Assembly (NCBI RefSeq): GCF_003287895.1
Contig: NZ_CP030280.1
Location: 412,001-476,000 of the forward strand
Source of the DNA: Blautia argi
GTDB taxonomy: Bacteria; Bacillota; Clostridia; Lachnospirales; Lachnospiraceae
Length of the DNA stretch: 64,000 bases
Direction of reading: 5' to 3'
Positions within the stretch are counted from its first letter, which is position 1. The number at the start of each line of letters is the position of its first letter. A program made the translations under genes and the position numbers. The notes beneath the pieces were generated by a model. That model saw nothing but the letters and a program-made list of their open reading frames with translations, had not been told where the DNA came from and made no database searches. Below, piece by piece: positions 56,187 to 64,000 of this stretch.

Positions 56187-56630
56187 ATGACGCATACAAA
56201 TAAAATGGTGCTGGAGGTAGAGAGCCGTTCCTGCAATGAAGGTCTGGCAAGAATTGCCGTTGCTGCCTTCAGCACACAGCTAAATCCCACCCTGGAGGAG
56301 GTGGCAGATATTAAAACTGCTGTGTCAGAGGCAATTACCAACTGCATTGTCCATGCTTATGAAAAGGAAACGGAGTGGATTCGCATTGAGTGTTCTTGTC
56401 AGGAAAGAGAGCTGACTGTCATTGTCCGGGATACGGGAAAGGGAATTGAAGATGTGAAAAAGGCGATGGAGCCTCTGTTTACCACAAAGCCGGAGCAGGA
56501 CCGCTCAGGAATGGGATTTGCCTTTATGGAGGCCTTTATGGACAGAGTATCTGTAGAATCCAGTCCAGGTGCGGGAACGTCCGTAACCATGAAGAAAATC
56601 ATAGGAAGACAGAAGCCTGTCTTTGATTAG
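56187..56630 (+). CDS. spoIIAB: Anti-sigma-F factor and serine kinase SpoIIAB
   Basis: A 147-residue GHKL-fold kinase that holds sigma-F inactive and phosphorylates SpoIIAA. The N-box is SEAITNCIVHAYE (about 48-60), the G1 box VRDTGKGIED (about 81-90), and the ATP-lid and G2 box FTTKPEQDRSGMGFAFMEAF follow. Length equals that of Bacillus. It is 12 bases after spoIIAA, with AGGAGGGG, and eight bases ahead of sigF. Confidence 0.97.
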   Translation: MTHTNKMVLEVESRSCNEGLARIAVAAFSTQLNPTLEEVADIKTAVSEAITNCIVHAYEKETEWIRIECSCQERELTVIVRDTGKGIEDVKKAMEPLFTTKPEQDRSGMGFAFMEAFMDRVSVESSPGAGTSVTMKKIIGRQKPVFD

Positions 56631-56638
56631 GAGGTTGT

Positions 56639-57352
56639 ATGGATAATATCCTTGCCCTTATCGGGCGCGCGCACCAGGGAGATAAGAGAGCAAGAGATAT
56701 ACTGACAGAGAAAAATATGGGGTTGGTACACAGCATTGCCGCAAGGTTTAAAAACAGAGGAGTGGAGATGGAAGACTTGGTCCAGATAGGGTGTATCGGG
56801 CTTTTAAAGGCCATAGACAAATTTGACCTTTCCTATGATGTGAAATTCTCCACCTATGCGGTTCCCATGATAACCGGGGAGATTAAGCGGTTTCTGCGGG
56901 ACGACGGCATGGTAAAGGTCAGCCGTTCCTTAAAGGAAATGGCGGCAAAGGCATATGCCCTGCGGGAACAGTTGATTTTAGAGAAAGGGCGGGAGCCGCA
57001 GATAGAGGAACTTGCAAAAGAACTGGGAGTGTCCAGGGAGGAATTGGTGCTTGCCATGGATTCCCAGGGGCAAGTGGAATCCCTGCAGAAAACTATTTAT
57101 CAAAGCGATGGGAATGAGATTTCCTTAGGGGAGCGGCTGCCTCAGGAGGAGAATCAGCAGGAAAAGGTGGTAAACCGCATGTTTTTGGAGCAGGCGCTGA
57201 ATACGCTGGACAAAAAGGAAAGAGAACTGATTTATCTCCGGTTTTTTCAAGACAGAACCCAGAGCAGTATTGCCGGGGAACTGGGTATGTCCCAGGTACA
57301 GGTTTCCCGCATGGAGAAAAAAATTTTAAAGCGGCTGCGGGAAAAGCTATAA
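56639..57352 (+). CDS. sigF: RNA polymerase sigma-F factor
   Basis: A 237-residue sporulation sigma factor, active in the early forespore. Region 2 shows MGLVHSIAARFKNRGVEMED and GCIGLLKAIDKFDLSYDVKF, with STYAVPMITGEIKRFLRD for promoter melting. Region 3 begins VKVSRSLKEMAAKAY. Region 4 holds ERELIYLRFFQDRTQSSIA and the helix-turn-helix MSQVQVSRMEKKI. ATG at 56639 follows AGGAGG. It completes the spoIIA operon and is closely followed by spoVA. Confidence 0.96.
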   Translation: MDNILALIGRAHQGDKRARDILTEKNMGLVHSIAARFKNRGVEMEDLVQIGCIGLLKAIDKFDLSYDVKFSTYAVPMITGEIKRFLRDDGMVKVSRSLKEMAAKAYALREQLILEKGREPQIEELAKELGVSREELVLAMDSQGQVESLQKTIYQSDGNEISLGERLPQEENQQEKVVNRMFLEQALNTLDKKERELIYLRFFQDRTQSSIAGELGMSQVQVSRMEKKILKRLREKL

Positions 57353-57362
57353 AAAAGCAGGG

Positions 57363-57391
57363 GAATATTTCACAAAAAAACAGCCATACTA
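57363..57391 (+). promoter_or_regulatory. Sigma-G/sigma-F-type promoter for the spoVA operon
   Basis: GAATA (57363-57367), a 17-base spacer and CATACTA (57385-57391) match the forespore consensus GHATR-N17-CATHHTA. It lies between sigF and spoVAA, so spoVA can be expressed late without the spoIIA promoter. Confidence 0.65.
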
Positions 57392-57423
57392 ATTTCTAAA
57401 GCAAGAGGCAAGGAGGCTGTCAG

Positions 57424-58039
57424 ATGAGTGAAATTTTGTATATACAGACAGAAAAAAAACGTGGAGGTATACCAGCCGGAGGTGTACCTGCAGGATGTGG
57501 CAAAGCTTGCCTGTGGGGATGCCAGAGTGCTGAACCGGAATAAAGTCCGCAGGATATTTACCATTCCAGATGAAAAGCCGGGGCGGTATGTGGTTTCCGC
57601 AGCGGATTTGATTCATGCAGTGGCAAAGGAAGAACCAAATGTAGATGTGACGCATGTGGGAGAAGCCGACTTTATTGTGACTTATGAGGGGAAAAAACAG
57701 GGAAAGATGTGGATAAGCTGGTTAAAAACAGCCATGGTATGTGCAGTAACCTTTTTTGGCGGCGCATTTTCCATTATGACTTTTAATACAGATGTGGATA
57801 CCTCCGGGCTGTTTTCTCAGCTTTACCGGCAGTTTACAGGAGAGCTTTCCACAGGGCATACCATTCTGGAATTTGCCTATTGTGTGGGGATCGGGCTTGG
57901 AGTTGTGATTTTTTTCAATCACTTCGGGCACTATAAGCTGACCCAGGACCCTACGCCTATGGAGGTACAGATGCGTGTTTACGAAGATGATGTAAACCGC
58001 ACCCTCATAGCCGTAAAAAACAGAGGAGGAAAAGCATAA
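57424..58039 (+). CDS. spoVAA: Stage V sporulation protein AA, interrupted by a one-base shift
   Basis: AAGGAGG and ATG at 57424 open MSEILYIQTEK, which shifts at an A8 run (57452-57459). Removing one A joins it to NVEVYQPEVYLQDVAKLACG and the remainder, giving 204 residues, the normal SpoVAA length. The soluble N-terminal domain carries VYLQDVAKLACGDARVLN, and two membrane segments lie in the C-terminal half (about 105-125 and 145-165). It is part of the channel that moves Ca-dipicolinic acid across the spore inner membrane. The shift is probably an error. Confidence 0.88.
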
Positions 58040-58455
58040 TGTGGCAGGGAGAGATTCTGGCAGCACTGGCAGCGTTAAGCGGCGGAGCCATTGTGGCTAC
58101 CGCCCTTGCTGCCTTTATCATTGAACTGGGCATCATTCCCCGTCTTGCCGGAATTACCCATACCGCCAAACATATACTTTTGTACGAAAACTGCCTGATG
58201 CTGGGAAGCTTTCTGGGAAATCTGGTATTTATCTATGATTGTTCTCCTCCTCTGGGGCAGATTTTCCTGGCGTTTATGGGGCTTTGTTTTGGAATCTTTC
58301 TGGGTTGCTGGATTATTGCACTGGGCGAGGTAGTAAATGTCTTTGCCATTATGGCCCGCCGTTTGGGGCTGAAGAAGGGCACAGCCCTGATTGTACTTTC
58401 CATTGCTGTGGGTAAGACGCTGGGAAGTCTTGTGCAGTTCTTTTTGTGGGGATAA
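58039..58455 (+). CDS. spoVAB: Stage V sporulation protein AB
   Basis: A 138-residue membrane protein with four hydrophobic segments. Its start overlaps the last base of spoVAA (TAATG), showing tight coupling. Family-like stretches are GGAIVATALAAFIIELGIIPRL, here quoted in outline as residues 15-36, then GQIFLAFMGLCFGIFLGCWI and the C-terminal KKGTALIVLSIAVGKTLGSL. It belongs to the SpoVA dipicolinate transport complex. Confidence 0.93.
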   Translation: MWQGEILAALAALSGGAIVATALAAFIIELGIIPRLAGITHTAKHILLYENCLMLGSFLGNLVFIYDCSPPLGQIFLAFMGLCFGIFLGCWIIALGEVVNVFAIMARRLGLKKGTALIVLSIAVGKTLGSLVQFFLWG

Positions 58456-58511
58456 AAACAGAAAAACCGCACAGACTAATGGAAAAATAAAATAAGGAAG
58501 GTGATTTCCTC

Positions 58512-58986
58512 ATGCAACCACAATCTGAAACTCAACAGAGAAAAGCAAAAGAATACGAACAATATGTAAAACAGAAGACCCCTACCCACAGCCTGCCTTT
58601 AAACATGGCAGGAGCCTTTGTTTGTGGAGGGCTGATTTGTACGGTAGGGCAGGTGATTTTAAATATCTGCAAAAACATGGGTATGAACCAGGAGATAAGC
58701 GGAGCCTGGACGTCCCTGATTTTGGTGCTGCTCAGTGTGCTGCTTACCGGTTTTGGCATATATCCCAAGCTGGCAAAATGGGGCGGGGCAGGAACTTTGG
58801 TTCCCATTACCGGATTTGCCAATTCTGTGGCAGCCCCGGCCATTGAATACCAGAAGGAGGGACAGGTTTTTCGGCATTGGCTGCAAGATTTTCACCATTG
58901 CAGGGCCTGTGATACTCTACGGAATTCTCACCTCCTATTTTTTGGGACTGGTTTATTATTTTCTGCATTTATGGGGGATTGTGTAA
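58512..58986 (+). CDS. spoVAC: Stage V sporulation protein AC, interrupted by a one-base shift
   Basis: The first 120 codons (YEQYVKQKTPTHSLPLNMAG, then GGLICTVGQVILNI and KWGGAGTLVPITGFANSVAA) are SpoVAC, but the frame then runs on into spoVAD. Removing one T of the T5 run at 58867-58871 restores QVFGIGCKIFTIAGPVILYG and a stop at 58984, giving 157 residues, the family length. SpoVAC is the mechanosensitive-like membrane pore of the dipicolinate channel. Without the repair, the sequence shows a false SpoVAC-SpoVAD fusion of 495 residues. Confidence 0.9.
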
Positions 58987-59999
58987 TGGAACAGATGATA
59001 GGAAAACAGAGTATACAGTTTGAACGGGCCGTGCATATTTTAAGCGCTGCGTCCATTGTAGGAAAAAAAGAGGGTGATGGCCCCCTGGGGAAATATTTTG
59101 ACCGGGTGGGAGAGGAGGACGGACTTTTTGGCTGCCAATCCTGGGAAGAAGCAGAGAGTTTTCTTCAAAAGGAAGCGGTTTCCATGGCGATTCAGAAGGC
59201 CGGCATTGAGAAATGGCAGCTCCGTATGATTTATGCAGGAGATCTGCTGGCGCAGACCATTGCTTCTTCCTTTGGTATTATGGGATTTCATACCCCTGTC
59301 TATGGTCTGTACGGAGCATGCTCGACTATGGGAGAGGGACTTTCTCTGGCATCCATGGCAGTGGCAGGGGGATATGCAGAATATGTGGCAGCCGTAACCT
59401 CCAGCCATTTTGCCAGCGCGGAAAAAGAATTTCGCTTTCCCCTGGGCTATGGAAACCAAAGACCGCTTTCTGCTACCTGGACAGTTACGGGAAGCGGAGC
59501 CTGTATTTTGGGAAGAAAGGGCGGAAAGGCGAGAATTACAGGGATTACCACAGGAAAAATCGTGGATTTCGGACTAAAGGATTCCATGAACATGGGAGCC
59601 TGTATGGCGCCGGCTGCCTGTGATTCTATTTACCAGAATCTCATGGACTTCAATCGTCTGCCGAAGGATTATGACCGGATTATTACCGGAGATCTGGGAC
59701 AGGTAGGACAGGAGATTCTCTTTGATCTTTTAAGAGAAAAGGGCTTTGACATTGAAAAGCAGCATATGGACTGCGGCATTGAAATCTTTGATGCAGCGAC
59801 TCAGGACACCCATGCAGGAGGAAGTGGCTGCGGCTGCTCGGCAGTGACCCTGGCGTCCTATATCCTGCCAAAGATAGAAAAAGGAGAGTGGAAGCGGGTG
59901 CTGTTTATCCCTACAGGGGCTCTGCTTTCCAAGGTGAGCTACAACGAGGGAAACAGTGTGCCGGGCATTGCCCAGGCTGTGGTAATTGAACATTGTTAA
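58986..59999 (+). CDS. spoVAD: Stage V sporulation protein AD
   Basis: A 337-residue soluble protein with a thiolase-like fold that binds dipicolinic acid at the spore inner membrane. Its ATG shares a base with the repaired spoVAC stop (TAATG). The body shows GDLLAQTIASSFGIMGFHTP, YGACSTMGEGLSLASMAVAGG (thiolase-type Cys loop), HAGGSGCGCSAVTLASYILP and GALLSKVSYNEGNSVPGIA, all typical of SpoVAD. It is followed 13 bases later by spoVAE. Confidence 0.95.
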   Translation: MEQMIGKQSIQFERAVHILSAASIVGKKEGDGPLGKYFDRVGEEDGLFGCQSWEEAESFLQKEAVSMAIQKAGIEKWQLRMIYAGDLLAQTIASSFGIMGFHTPVYGLYGACSTMGEGLSLASMAVAGGYAEYVAAVTSSHFASAEKEFRFPLGYGNQRPLSATWTVTGSGACILGRKGGKARITGITTGKIVDFGLKDSMNMGACMAPAACDSIYQNLMDFNRLPKDYDRIITGDLGQVGQEILFDLLREKGFDIEKQHMDCGIEIFDAATQDTHAGGSGCGCSAVTLASYILPKIEKGEWKRVLFIPTGALLSKVSYNEGNSVPGIAQAVVIEHC

Positions 60000-60012
60000 G
60001 GAGAAGGGAAAC

Positions 60013-60369
60013 ATGGACTATATAAATGCATTTTGGGTGGGCGGATTGATTTGTGCTCTGGTGCAGATTTTACTGGAAAAGACCAAGCTGCTTCCAGGAA
60101 GAGTAATGGTACTTCTGGTATGCGCCGGGGCGGTGCTTGGAAGTATAGGGCTTTATGATAAACTGATTTCTTTTGCCGGGGCAGGAGCAAGCGTACCTCT
60201 TCTGGGGTTTGGAAATACCTTATTCAAAGGTGTCAAAAAAGCCGTGCTTGAGCATGGGTTTCTGGGACTTTTCATGGGCGGTTTTACAGCCAGTGCAGTG
60301 GGGATTTCCGCAGCTCTGATTTTCGGATATATTGCCAGCCTTATTTTCCGTCCTAAAATGAAAAATTAA
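60013..60369 (+). CDS. spoVAE: Stage V sporulation protein AE
   Basis: A 118-residue membrane protein, the SpoVAEb-type partner of SpoVAC and SpoVAD. It opens FWVGGLICALVQILLEKTKL, then GAVLGSIGLYDKLISFAGAGA and SVPLLGFGNTLFKG, and ends in a hydrophobic hairpin. It resembles SpoVAC in the GGLIC and GAGAS/VPLLGF stretches, as known for these paralogues. AAGGAGAAGGG precedes the ATG. It is the last gene of the spoVA operon. Confidence 0.94.
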   Translation: MDYINAFWVGGLICALVQILLEKTKLLPGRVMVLLVCAGAVLGSIGLYDKLISFAGAGASVPLLGFGNTLFKGVKKAVLEHGFLGLFMGGFTASAVGISAALIFGYIASLIFRPKMKN

Positions 60370-60525
60370 AGTACACAAGGTGTTAAAGAATTGTAAAAAT
60401 GTATGAAAAATATAAAGATAAGAGAAAAAAACCGTGCTTTAGATAAGGAAGATAAAAGGAGAAGTGTGAAATAGTGGTGGAAATATACATGTAAATAAGA
60501 AGAAAGAAGAAAAAAGCAAACAAAG

Positions 60526-60554
60526 TTGACAAAAACGCTTTGCTGTGCTACAAT
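60526..60554 (+). promoter_or_regulatory. Sigma-A promoter of the eut operon
   Basis: TTGACA (60526-60531), an exact 17-base spacer and TACAAT (60549-60554). The region before it, from 60370, is AT-rich with no visible gene. Confidence 0.8.
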
Positions 60555-60570
60555 AACAACAATTTAGGAG

Positions 60571-60626
60571 TATCTGCGACGCAGCAGGTGCGAATGGATT
60601 AATCTAAGAGCGTTGAAGTGTCTTGG
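60571..60626 (+). promoter_or_regulatory. ANTAR-type dual-hexaloop antitermination element
   Basis: P1 pairs 60571-60577 with 60584-60590 around hexaloop GACGCA. P2 pairs 60604-60611 with 60618-60626 (one bulged G) around hexaloop GTTGAA. The P2 right arm is the left arm of the terminator at 60616, so the two exclude each other. This is the plan of RNA targets of EutV-type ANTAR regulators, and eutV lies in the same operon. Both loops have G at position 4 as expected but G, not A, at position 1. Confidence 0.7.
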
Positions 60627-60671
60627 TTTTTCGTATTGGTTGTATGCGATAGGAAACCCAGGCACTTTTTT
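60616..60671 (+). terminator. Regulated terminator in the eut leader
   Basis: The stem pairs 60616-60630 with 60653-60667 with one mismatch and two G-U pairs, followed by a T-run that reaches 60671. It lies 24 bases before the first eut start codon. Confidence 0.85.
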
Positions 60672-60694
60672 CGTTTTCAGAAAGGAGGATTACA

Positions 60695-61831
60695 TTGGGA
60701 GAGTTTGTTTTAAAGACCCGGATTTTCATGGGAAAAGACGGGCTGGACGAAATTCTGCAGGGTGTCAGCCGGGCGTTTATTGTGACGGACAGGTTTATGC
60801 ATGAAAGCGGAAAGGTCAGCTATCTGACAGAACCGCTGGAAGCACGGAATATTGAATATCAGATATTTTCCGAAGTAAAGCCTGACCCGGACATTGCCAC
60901 GGTTACAAAAGGCATTGGAAAAATGCTGGAATTTCAGCCACAGGTTTTATTTGCATTGGGAGGCGGTTCGCCTATTGATGCGGCAAAAGCGATGAACTGG
61001 CTTTCTGTACAGGGAGGTCTGGATAAGAAAAGGACCTTTGTAGCCATTCCTACAACCAGCGGCACTGGTTCAGAAGTTAGCCGTTTTTCCGTTATCAGCG
61101 ATCCGGAGCAGTCTGCGAAGTATCCGTTGGTATCCGATGATTTGCTTCCAGATGCAGCTATTCTGGACGCAGAGCTGGTACGTTCTGTTCCGCCGGCAGT
61201 TACGGCAGATACAGGCATAGATGTACTCACTCATGCCATTGAGGCGTTTGTATCCACAGGAGCAAATGATTTTACAGATGCTGCTGCCGAAAAGGCAATG
61301 AAGCTTGTCAGAAGCAATTTGTTAAAGGTCTATAAAAATCCTGATGATCTGCAGGCAAGACAGGAGATGCATAATGCGTCCTGCCTGGCGGGACTTGCTT
61401 TCAGCAACGCAGGATTGGGGCTGAACCATGGAATGGCGCACACACTTGGCGCACATTTCCACATTCCACACGGAAGAGCAAACGGTATTTTACTTCCCTA
61501 TGTCATGGCATTCAACGCAGGCTGCCACGAACAACTGACACCGACTGCGGCGCGTTATGCCAGAATCGCCAGAGTGCTGAAGCTGGACGGCCCCAGTATC
61601 CGTCAGAGCGCATTCAGCGTTGTTCGTACCACAAAGCAATACATAAAGCAGCTTCATATTCCTGACAGTATTGAGGCAGCAGGTGTTTCCAGAGAAGATT
61701 TTGATGCAGCTTTAGACGAAATGGTGGAAGCAGCATATCAGGACGCCTGTACAAAAACGAATCCCAGAACATGCTCAAAGGAGGACATAAAAGGTGTGTT
61801 CTTAAGAGCTTATACAGGACGTCTGGTTTAA
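60695..61831 (+). CDS. eutG: Iron-containing alcohol dehydrogenase (EutG/PduQ-like)
   Basis: A 378-residue group III alcohol dehydrogenase, likely reducing acetaldehyde to ethanol and recycling NAD for the ethanolamine microcompartment. The NAD site is [14 protein letters not shown] near residue 88 and [15 protein letters not shown] near 129. Iron ligands lie in [29 protein letters not shown] and the following His. The start is TTG at 60695 with a strong AAAGGAGGA; no in-frame ATG is nearby. It is the first gene after the ANTAR leader. Confidence 0.88.
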   Translation: MGEFVLKTRIFMGKDGLDEILQGVSRAFIVTDRFMHESGKVSYLTEPLEARNIEYQIFSEVKPDPDIATVTKGIGKMLEFQPQVLFALGGGSPIDAAKAMNWLSVQGGLDKKRTFVAIPTTSGTGSEVSRFSVISDPEQSAKYPLVSDDLLPDAAILDAELVRSVPPAVTADTGIDVLTHAIEAFVSTGANDFTDAAAEKAMKLVRSNLLKVYKNPDDLQARQEMHNASCLAGLAFSNAGLGLNHGMAHTLGAHFHIPHGRANGILLPYVMAFNAGCHEQLTPTAARYARIARVLKLDGPSIRQSAFSVVRTTKQYIKQLHIPDSIEAAGVSREDFDAALDEMVEAAYQDACTKTNPRTCSKEDIKGVFLRAYTGRLV

Positions 61832-61844
61832 GGGAGAGGTTGTC

Positions 61845-62192
61845 ATGTTTGAAGAAAAAAAAGAGAGAATTATACAGGAATTTGTTCCAGGTAAGCAGGT
61901 AACCCTGGCGCATGTGATTCCTCACCCTGTAGAAGCCCTGTATGGGAAAATGGGACTGATTGATGCAGAAGGTGCCATTGGGATTTTTACCATTACTCCC
62001 AGTGAGGCAGCTATTATTGCCGCAGATGTGGCGAGTAAGGCAGCAGATGTGAAAATCGGTTTTGTAGACCGGTTTAACGGCTCCCTGATTATCACCGGAG
62101 ATGTATCCGGGGTAGAGGCAGCCCTGCACGATGTTATGAGCGTACTTTGCGACGCCATGGGATTTGCGCCTGCACCGATTACAAGGTCCTGA
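61845..62192 (+). CDS. eutS: Microcompartment shell protein EutS
   Basis: A 115-residue circularly permuted BMC-domain protein of the EutS/PduU type, forming hexameric tiles of the ethanolamine-utilisation compartment shell. It opens [20 protein letters not shown], then [21 protein letters not shown] and [20 protein letters not shown], the standard EutS core. Length is normal. GGGAGAGG precedes the ATG. It ends 25 bases before eutP. Confidence 0.95.
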   Translation: MFEEKKERIIQEFVPGKQVTLAHVIPHPVEALYGKMGLIDAEGAIGIFTITPSEAAIIAADVASKAADVKIGFVDRFNGSLIITGDVSGVEAALHDVMSVLCDAMGFAPAPITRS

Positions 62193-62217
62193 CAACAGGA
62201 AAAGGCAGGGAAAGGAC

Positions 62218-62673
62218 ATGAAAGAGAAACAGAAAAGGGTGATTCTCATCGGACGTTCCATGGCAGGGAAGACCACTCTTTGCCAGTACATCAACAATGA
62301 GGATTTGAAATACCATAAGACCCAGACCATTCAGGTGGTCAACGGCAATATGATTGACACACCCGGAGAATATCTGGAGCGCACCTATCTGAGAGGCGCA
62401 TTAACCGTTACTGCTACAGATGCAGACCTGATTATTCTGGTACAGCAGGCTGACGAAGAGGGAACCATGTTTCCTCCCGGATATTCCAGCACCTTTGCAA
62501 AGCCCTGTATCGGAGTCGTGACAAAGAGCGACCTGGCAGGGGAAAAGCAGATTGAAGATGCAAAGAAATACCTGAGAAATGCAGGAGCAGGAAGGATTTT
62601 TGTTACCAGCAGCTATGCAGGAACCGGATTTGAAGAATTACTGAATTTTTTATCTTCTGAAGAAGAGAAATAA
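62218..62673 (+). CDS. eutP: EutP/PduV-type small GTPase-like protein
   Basis: A 151-residue P-loop NTPase found in eut and pdu clusters. The Walker A site is GRSMAGKTTL (residues 11-20), the switch-II-like stretch is NMIDTPGEYLE near 42, and the guanine motif is TKSDLAG near 103. It is thought to act in microcompartment positioning or as an acetate kinase. The ATG at 62218 is chosen for GGGAAAGG; an earlier open frame overlaps eutS. Confidence 0.93.
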   Translation: MKEKQKRVILIGRSMAGKTTLCQYINNEDLKYHKTQTIQVVNGNMIDTPGEYLERTYLRGALTVTATDADLIILVQQADEEGTMFPPGYSSTFAKPCIGVVTKSDLAGEKQIEDAKKYLRNAGAGRIFVTSSYAGTGFEELLNFLSSEEEK

Positions 62674-62697
62674 AGGGTACAAGGAAGGACAGAGGAC

Positions 62698-63267
62698 ATG
62701 CGAGTAATCATTGCAGATGATGAGCCGATAATCAGAATGGATCTAAAGGAAATTCTGGAAAAGGAAGGATATACAGTAGCAGGAGAGGCAGCAGACGGCT
62801 TTGATGCGGTGGAAATGTGCAGAAAGGAACAGCCGGATTTGGTGATTATGGATGTAAAAATGCCGCTTTTGGACGGACTTACGGCTTCTAAAATTATTGC
62901 AGAGGAAAAGCTGGCGGAAACTGTGGTGCTTCTCACCGCTTACTGTGATAAGGAATTTGTTCAGGAGGCAAAGGAGGCAAACGTCAGTGCTTATTTTGTA
63001 AAGCCTGTAGATGAACGGACATTTCTGCCCGGTCTTGAAATTGCGGTAGAGCGAAATAAGACCATGAGGCGCCTGGAAAAGGAATGTGAAACTGTAAGCA
63101 GACGCCTGGAGAGCCGCACAGTTGTGGAGCAGGCAAAGGGCGTGATTATGAGTAAGAACGGACTTACAGAGCAGCAGGCTTATGACTATATCCGCAACAT
63201 CAGCCGGGAAAAGAATATTTCTATGAAAAAGGTTGCAGAGATTATTTTAATGCGCAGAGGAAAATAA
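62698..63267 (+). CDS. eutV: Response regulator with RNA-binding ANTAR output, EutV
   Basis: A 189-residue two-component regulator. The receiver has acidic Asp 7-8, phospho-acceptor Asp 52 (VIMDVKMP), the switch Thr in LLTAY and the Lys in YFVKPVD. A coiled linker precedes the ANTAR domain (about 132-187, VVEQAKGVIMSKNGLTEQQA and the three-helix bundle), which binds dual hexaloop RNA. When phosphorylated by EutW in the presence of ethanolamine, it should stabilise the antiterminator at 60571-60626. It lies one base ahead of eutW. Confidence 0.95.
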   Translation: MRVIIADDEPIIRMDLKEILEKEGYTVAGEAADGFDAVEMCRKEQPDLVIMDVKMPLLDGLTASKIIAEEKLAETVVLLTAYCDKEFVQEAKEANVSAYFVKPVDERTFLPGLEIAVERNKTMRRLEKECETVSRRLESRTVVEQAKGVIMSKNGLTEQQAYDYIRNISREKNISMKKVAEIILMRRGK

Positions 63268-63268
63268 G

Positions 63269-64000
63269 ATGCAGAAGTTGATACAGCAGCTTTGCAGGGA
63301 GTATACAGATCTTTCAGATGAGGAAATTCAGGTGATTGAAATGATGGCAGGGACGCTTCAGCCCCTGGCAAATCTGGAGGCAGCAGATATTTTTGTAGAC
63401 TGCCCCTGCAGGGACAAAGATGCCGTGGTTGTGGCAGAGGCAAAGCCGGAGGAGGTTCCTTCCGCTTACAGAAGCAGCGTGGTAGGCATGCTTGCAAAGG
63501 AGGAGAATGAACCGGCAGTGGCGCGGACCTTTCGTCTGGGCATTGCCACAAAGTACATGAAGGCAAGGACACAGGAAAATAACTATACCATTCAGTCCGT
63601 GGAACCCATTAAATACAATTCCCGGGTAATCGGGGTACTCATCAGAGAAAAGCGCATTGGCGAGAATGAGGAAATCCAGGAAGAAGGGGCTGGTTATGAA
63701 GCCATTGAAACACCACTGAACCATATGATTAATGAAAATGAATGGCTCACAGAGAGCATAGATGAGGGGCTTCTGCTGGTGGATTACAAGGGACGCGTAT
63801 CCTTCCGGAATCTGTACGCACGGGAACTTTTCCAGAAGCTGGGCTATGTCAGAGATATTCTCGGACAGAAGTACAAGAACGTCTGCCTTACAGACTGGAG
63901 CAAAACGCCGGAGGAAACAGAGCGGATTAAGGAAGTACATTGCGGAAATTATTACCTGAGGGTAAGACAGATTCCTCTCATGAAAAAAGAGATTCGGTTT
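63269..64000 (+). CDS. eutW: Ethanolamine sensor histidine kinase EutW, 5' part
   Basis: The first 244 codons of the kinase partner of EutV, open to the window end. The N-terminal sensor domain (about 1-145) shows IFVDCPCRDKDAVVVAEAKP, TFRLGIATKYMKARTQENNY and IGVLIREKRI, the conserved pattern of EutW-type ethanolamine sensors. A PAS domain follows (SIDEGLLLVDYKGRVSFRN, from about 168). The HisKA and ATPase parts lie beyond the window. The ATG at 63269 follows the eutV stop by one base. Confidence 0.9.
   Translation, partial: MQKLIQQLCREYTDLSDEEIQVIEMMAGTLQPLANLEAADIFVDCPCRDKDAVVVAEAKPEEVPSAYRSSVVGMLAKEENEPAVARTFRLGIATKYMKARTQENNYTIQSVEPIKYNSRVIGVLIREKRIGENEEIQEEGAGYEAIETPLNHMINENEWLTESIDEGLLLVDYKGRVSFRNLYARELFQKLGYVRDILGQKYKNVCLTDWSKTPEETERIKEVHCGNYYLRVRQIPLMKKEIRF

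Overview
The window reads as part of a chromosome of a spore-forming Firmicute of the Lachnospiraceae, probably Blautia or a close relative. The basis is moderate GC, near-universal GGAGG-type ribosome binding sites, a complete spoIIA-sigF-spoVA cluster, AddAB instead of RecBCD, a T-box leader on valS, and an ethanolamine-utilisation (eut) locus controlled by an ANTAR two-component system. No rRNA, tRNA, phage, integrase, insertion sequence or CRISPR array was seen.

Layout. 0-9.2 kb: beta-CASP nuclease (5' cut by the window), MATE transporter, an EndoQ-type PHP endonuclease fused to a UvrD helicase, TSCPD protein, MTA/SAH nucleosidase, a membrane protein and pgi. 9.27-11.8 kb: an accessory patch holding two broken genes, a truncated Xre-type regulator and an unrecognised, possibly immunity-like gene. 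11.9-15.4 kb: amidase, Sua5, rpiB, upp, dCMP deaminase. 15.5-18.9 kb: Rrf2 regulator, OGG-type DNA glycosylase, DUF2156 protein, GNAT. 18.9-25.6 kb: FGGY kinase, acyltransferase, CapA-like protein, second MATE, YbaK. 25.7-28.4 kb: a MerR regulator fused to a zinc ribbon and a degenerate methyltransferase, divergent from a lone hisD, then a solitary HicB. 28.8-35 kb: methyltransferase, hslO, nadE, Gfo/Idh oxidoreductase, a small anchored protein, HAD phosphatase. 35-42.2 kb: addB-addA. 42.3-45.6 kb: DUF4230 protein, then padR-DUF1700-DUF4097-pspC and a small acid-soluble spore protein. 45.66-46.25 kb: a cobalamin riboswitch with its own terminator, followed by no recognisable protein gene but by a candidate structured RNA. 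46.3-55.7 kb: membrane-anchored exo/endonuclease-like protein, T-box-valS, LTA synthase-type sulfatase, folC, a 49-aa gene, a zinc-ribbon/TPR protein. 55.8-60.4 kb: spoIIAA-spoIIAB-sigF, an internal sigma-G-type promoter, and spoVAA-AB-AC-AD-AE. 60.5-64 kb: a sigma-A promoter, an ANTAR-type antiterminator/terminator leader and the start of the eut operon (alcohol dehydrogenase, eutS, eutP, eutV, eutW running off the end).

Regulation is unusually legible. There are three RNA-level switches (cobalamin riboswitch, T-box, ANTAR leader). Operator-like dyads overlap the promoters of the Rrf2 and PadR genes. Sigma-G-type promoters precede spoVAA and the SASP gene.

Caution for users of this sequence: seven genes between 33.6 and 59 kb are each interrupted by one or two single-base shifts (eight in total). 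Every one is repaired by removing one base from a homopolymer run. This uniform sign and context points to sequence error rather than eight independent mutations. The apparent SpoVAC-SpoVAD fusion is one product of it.
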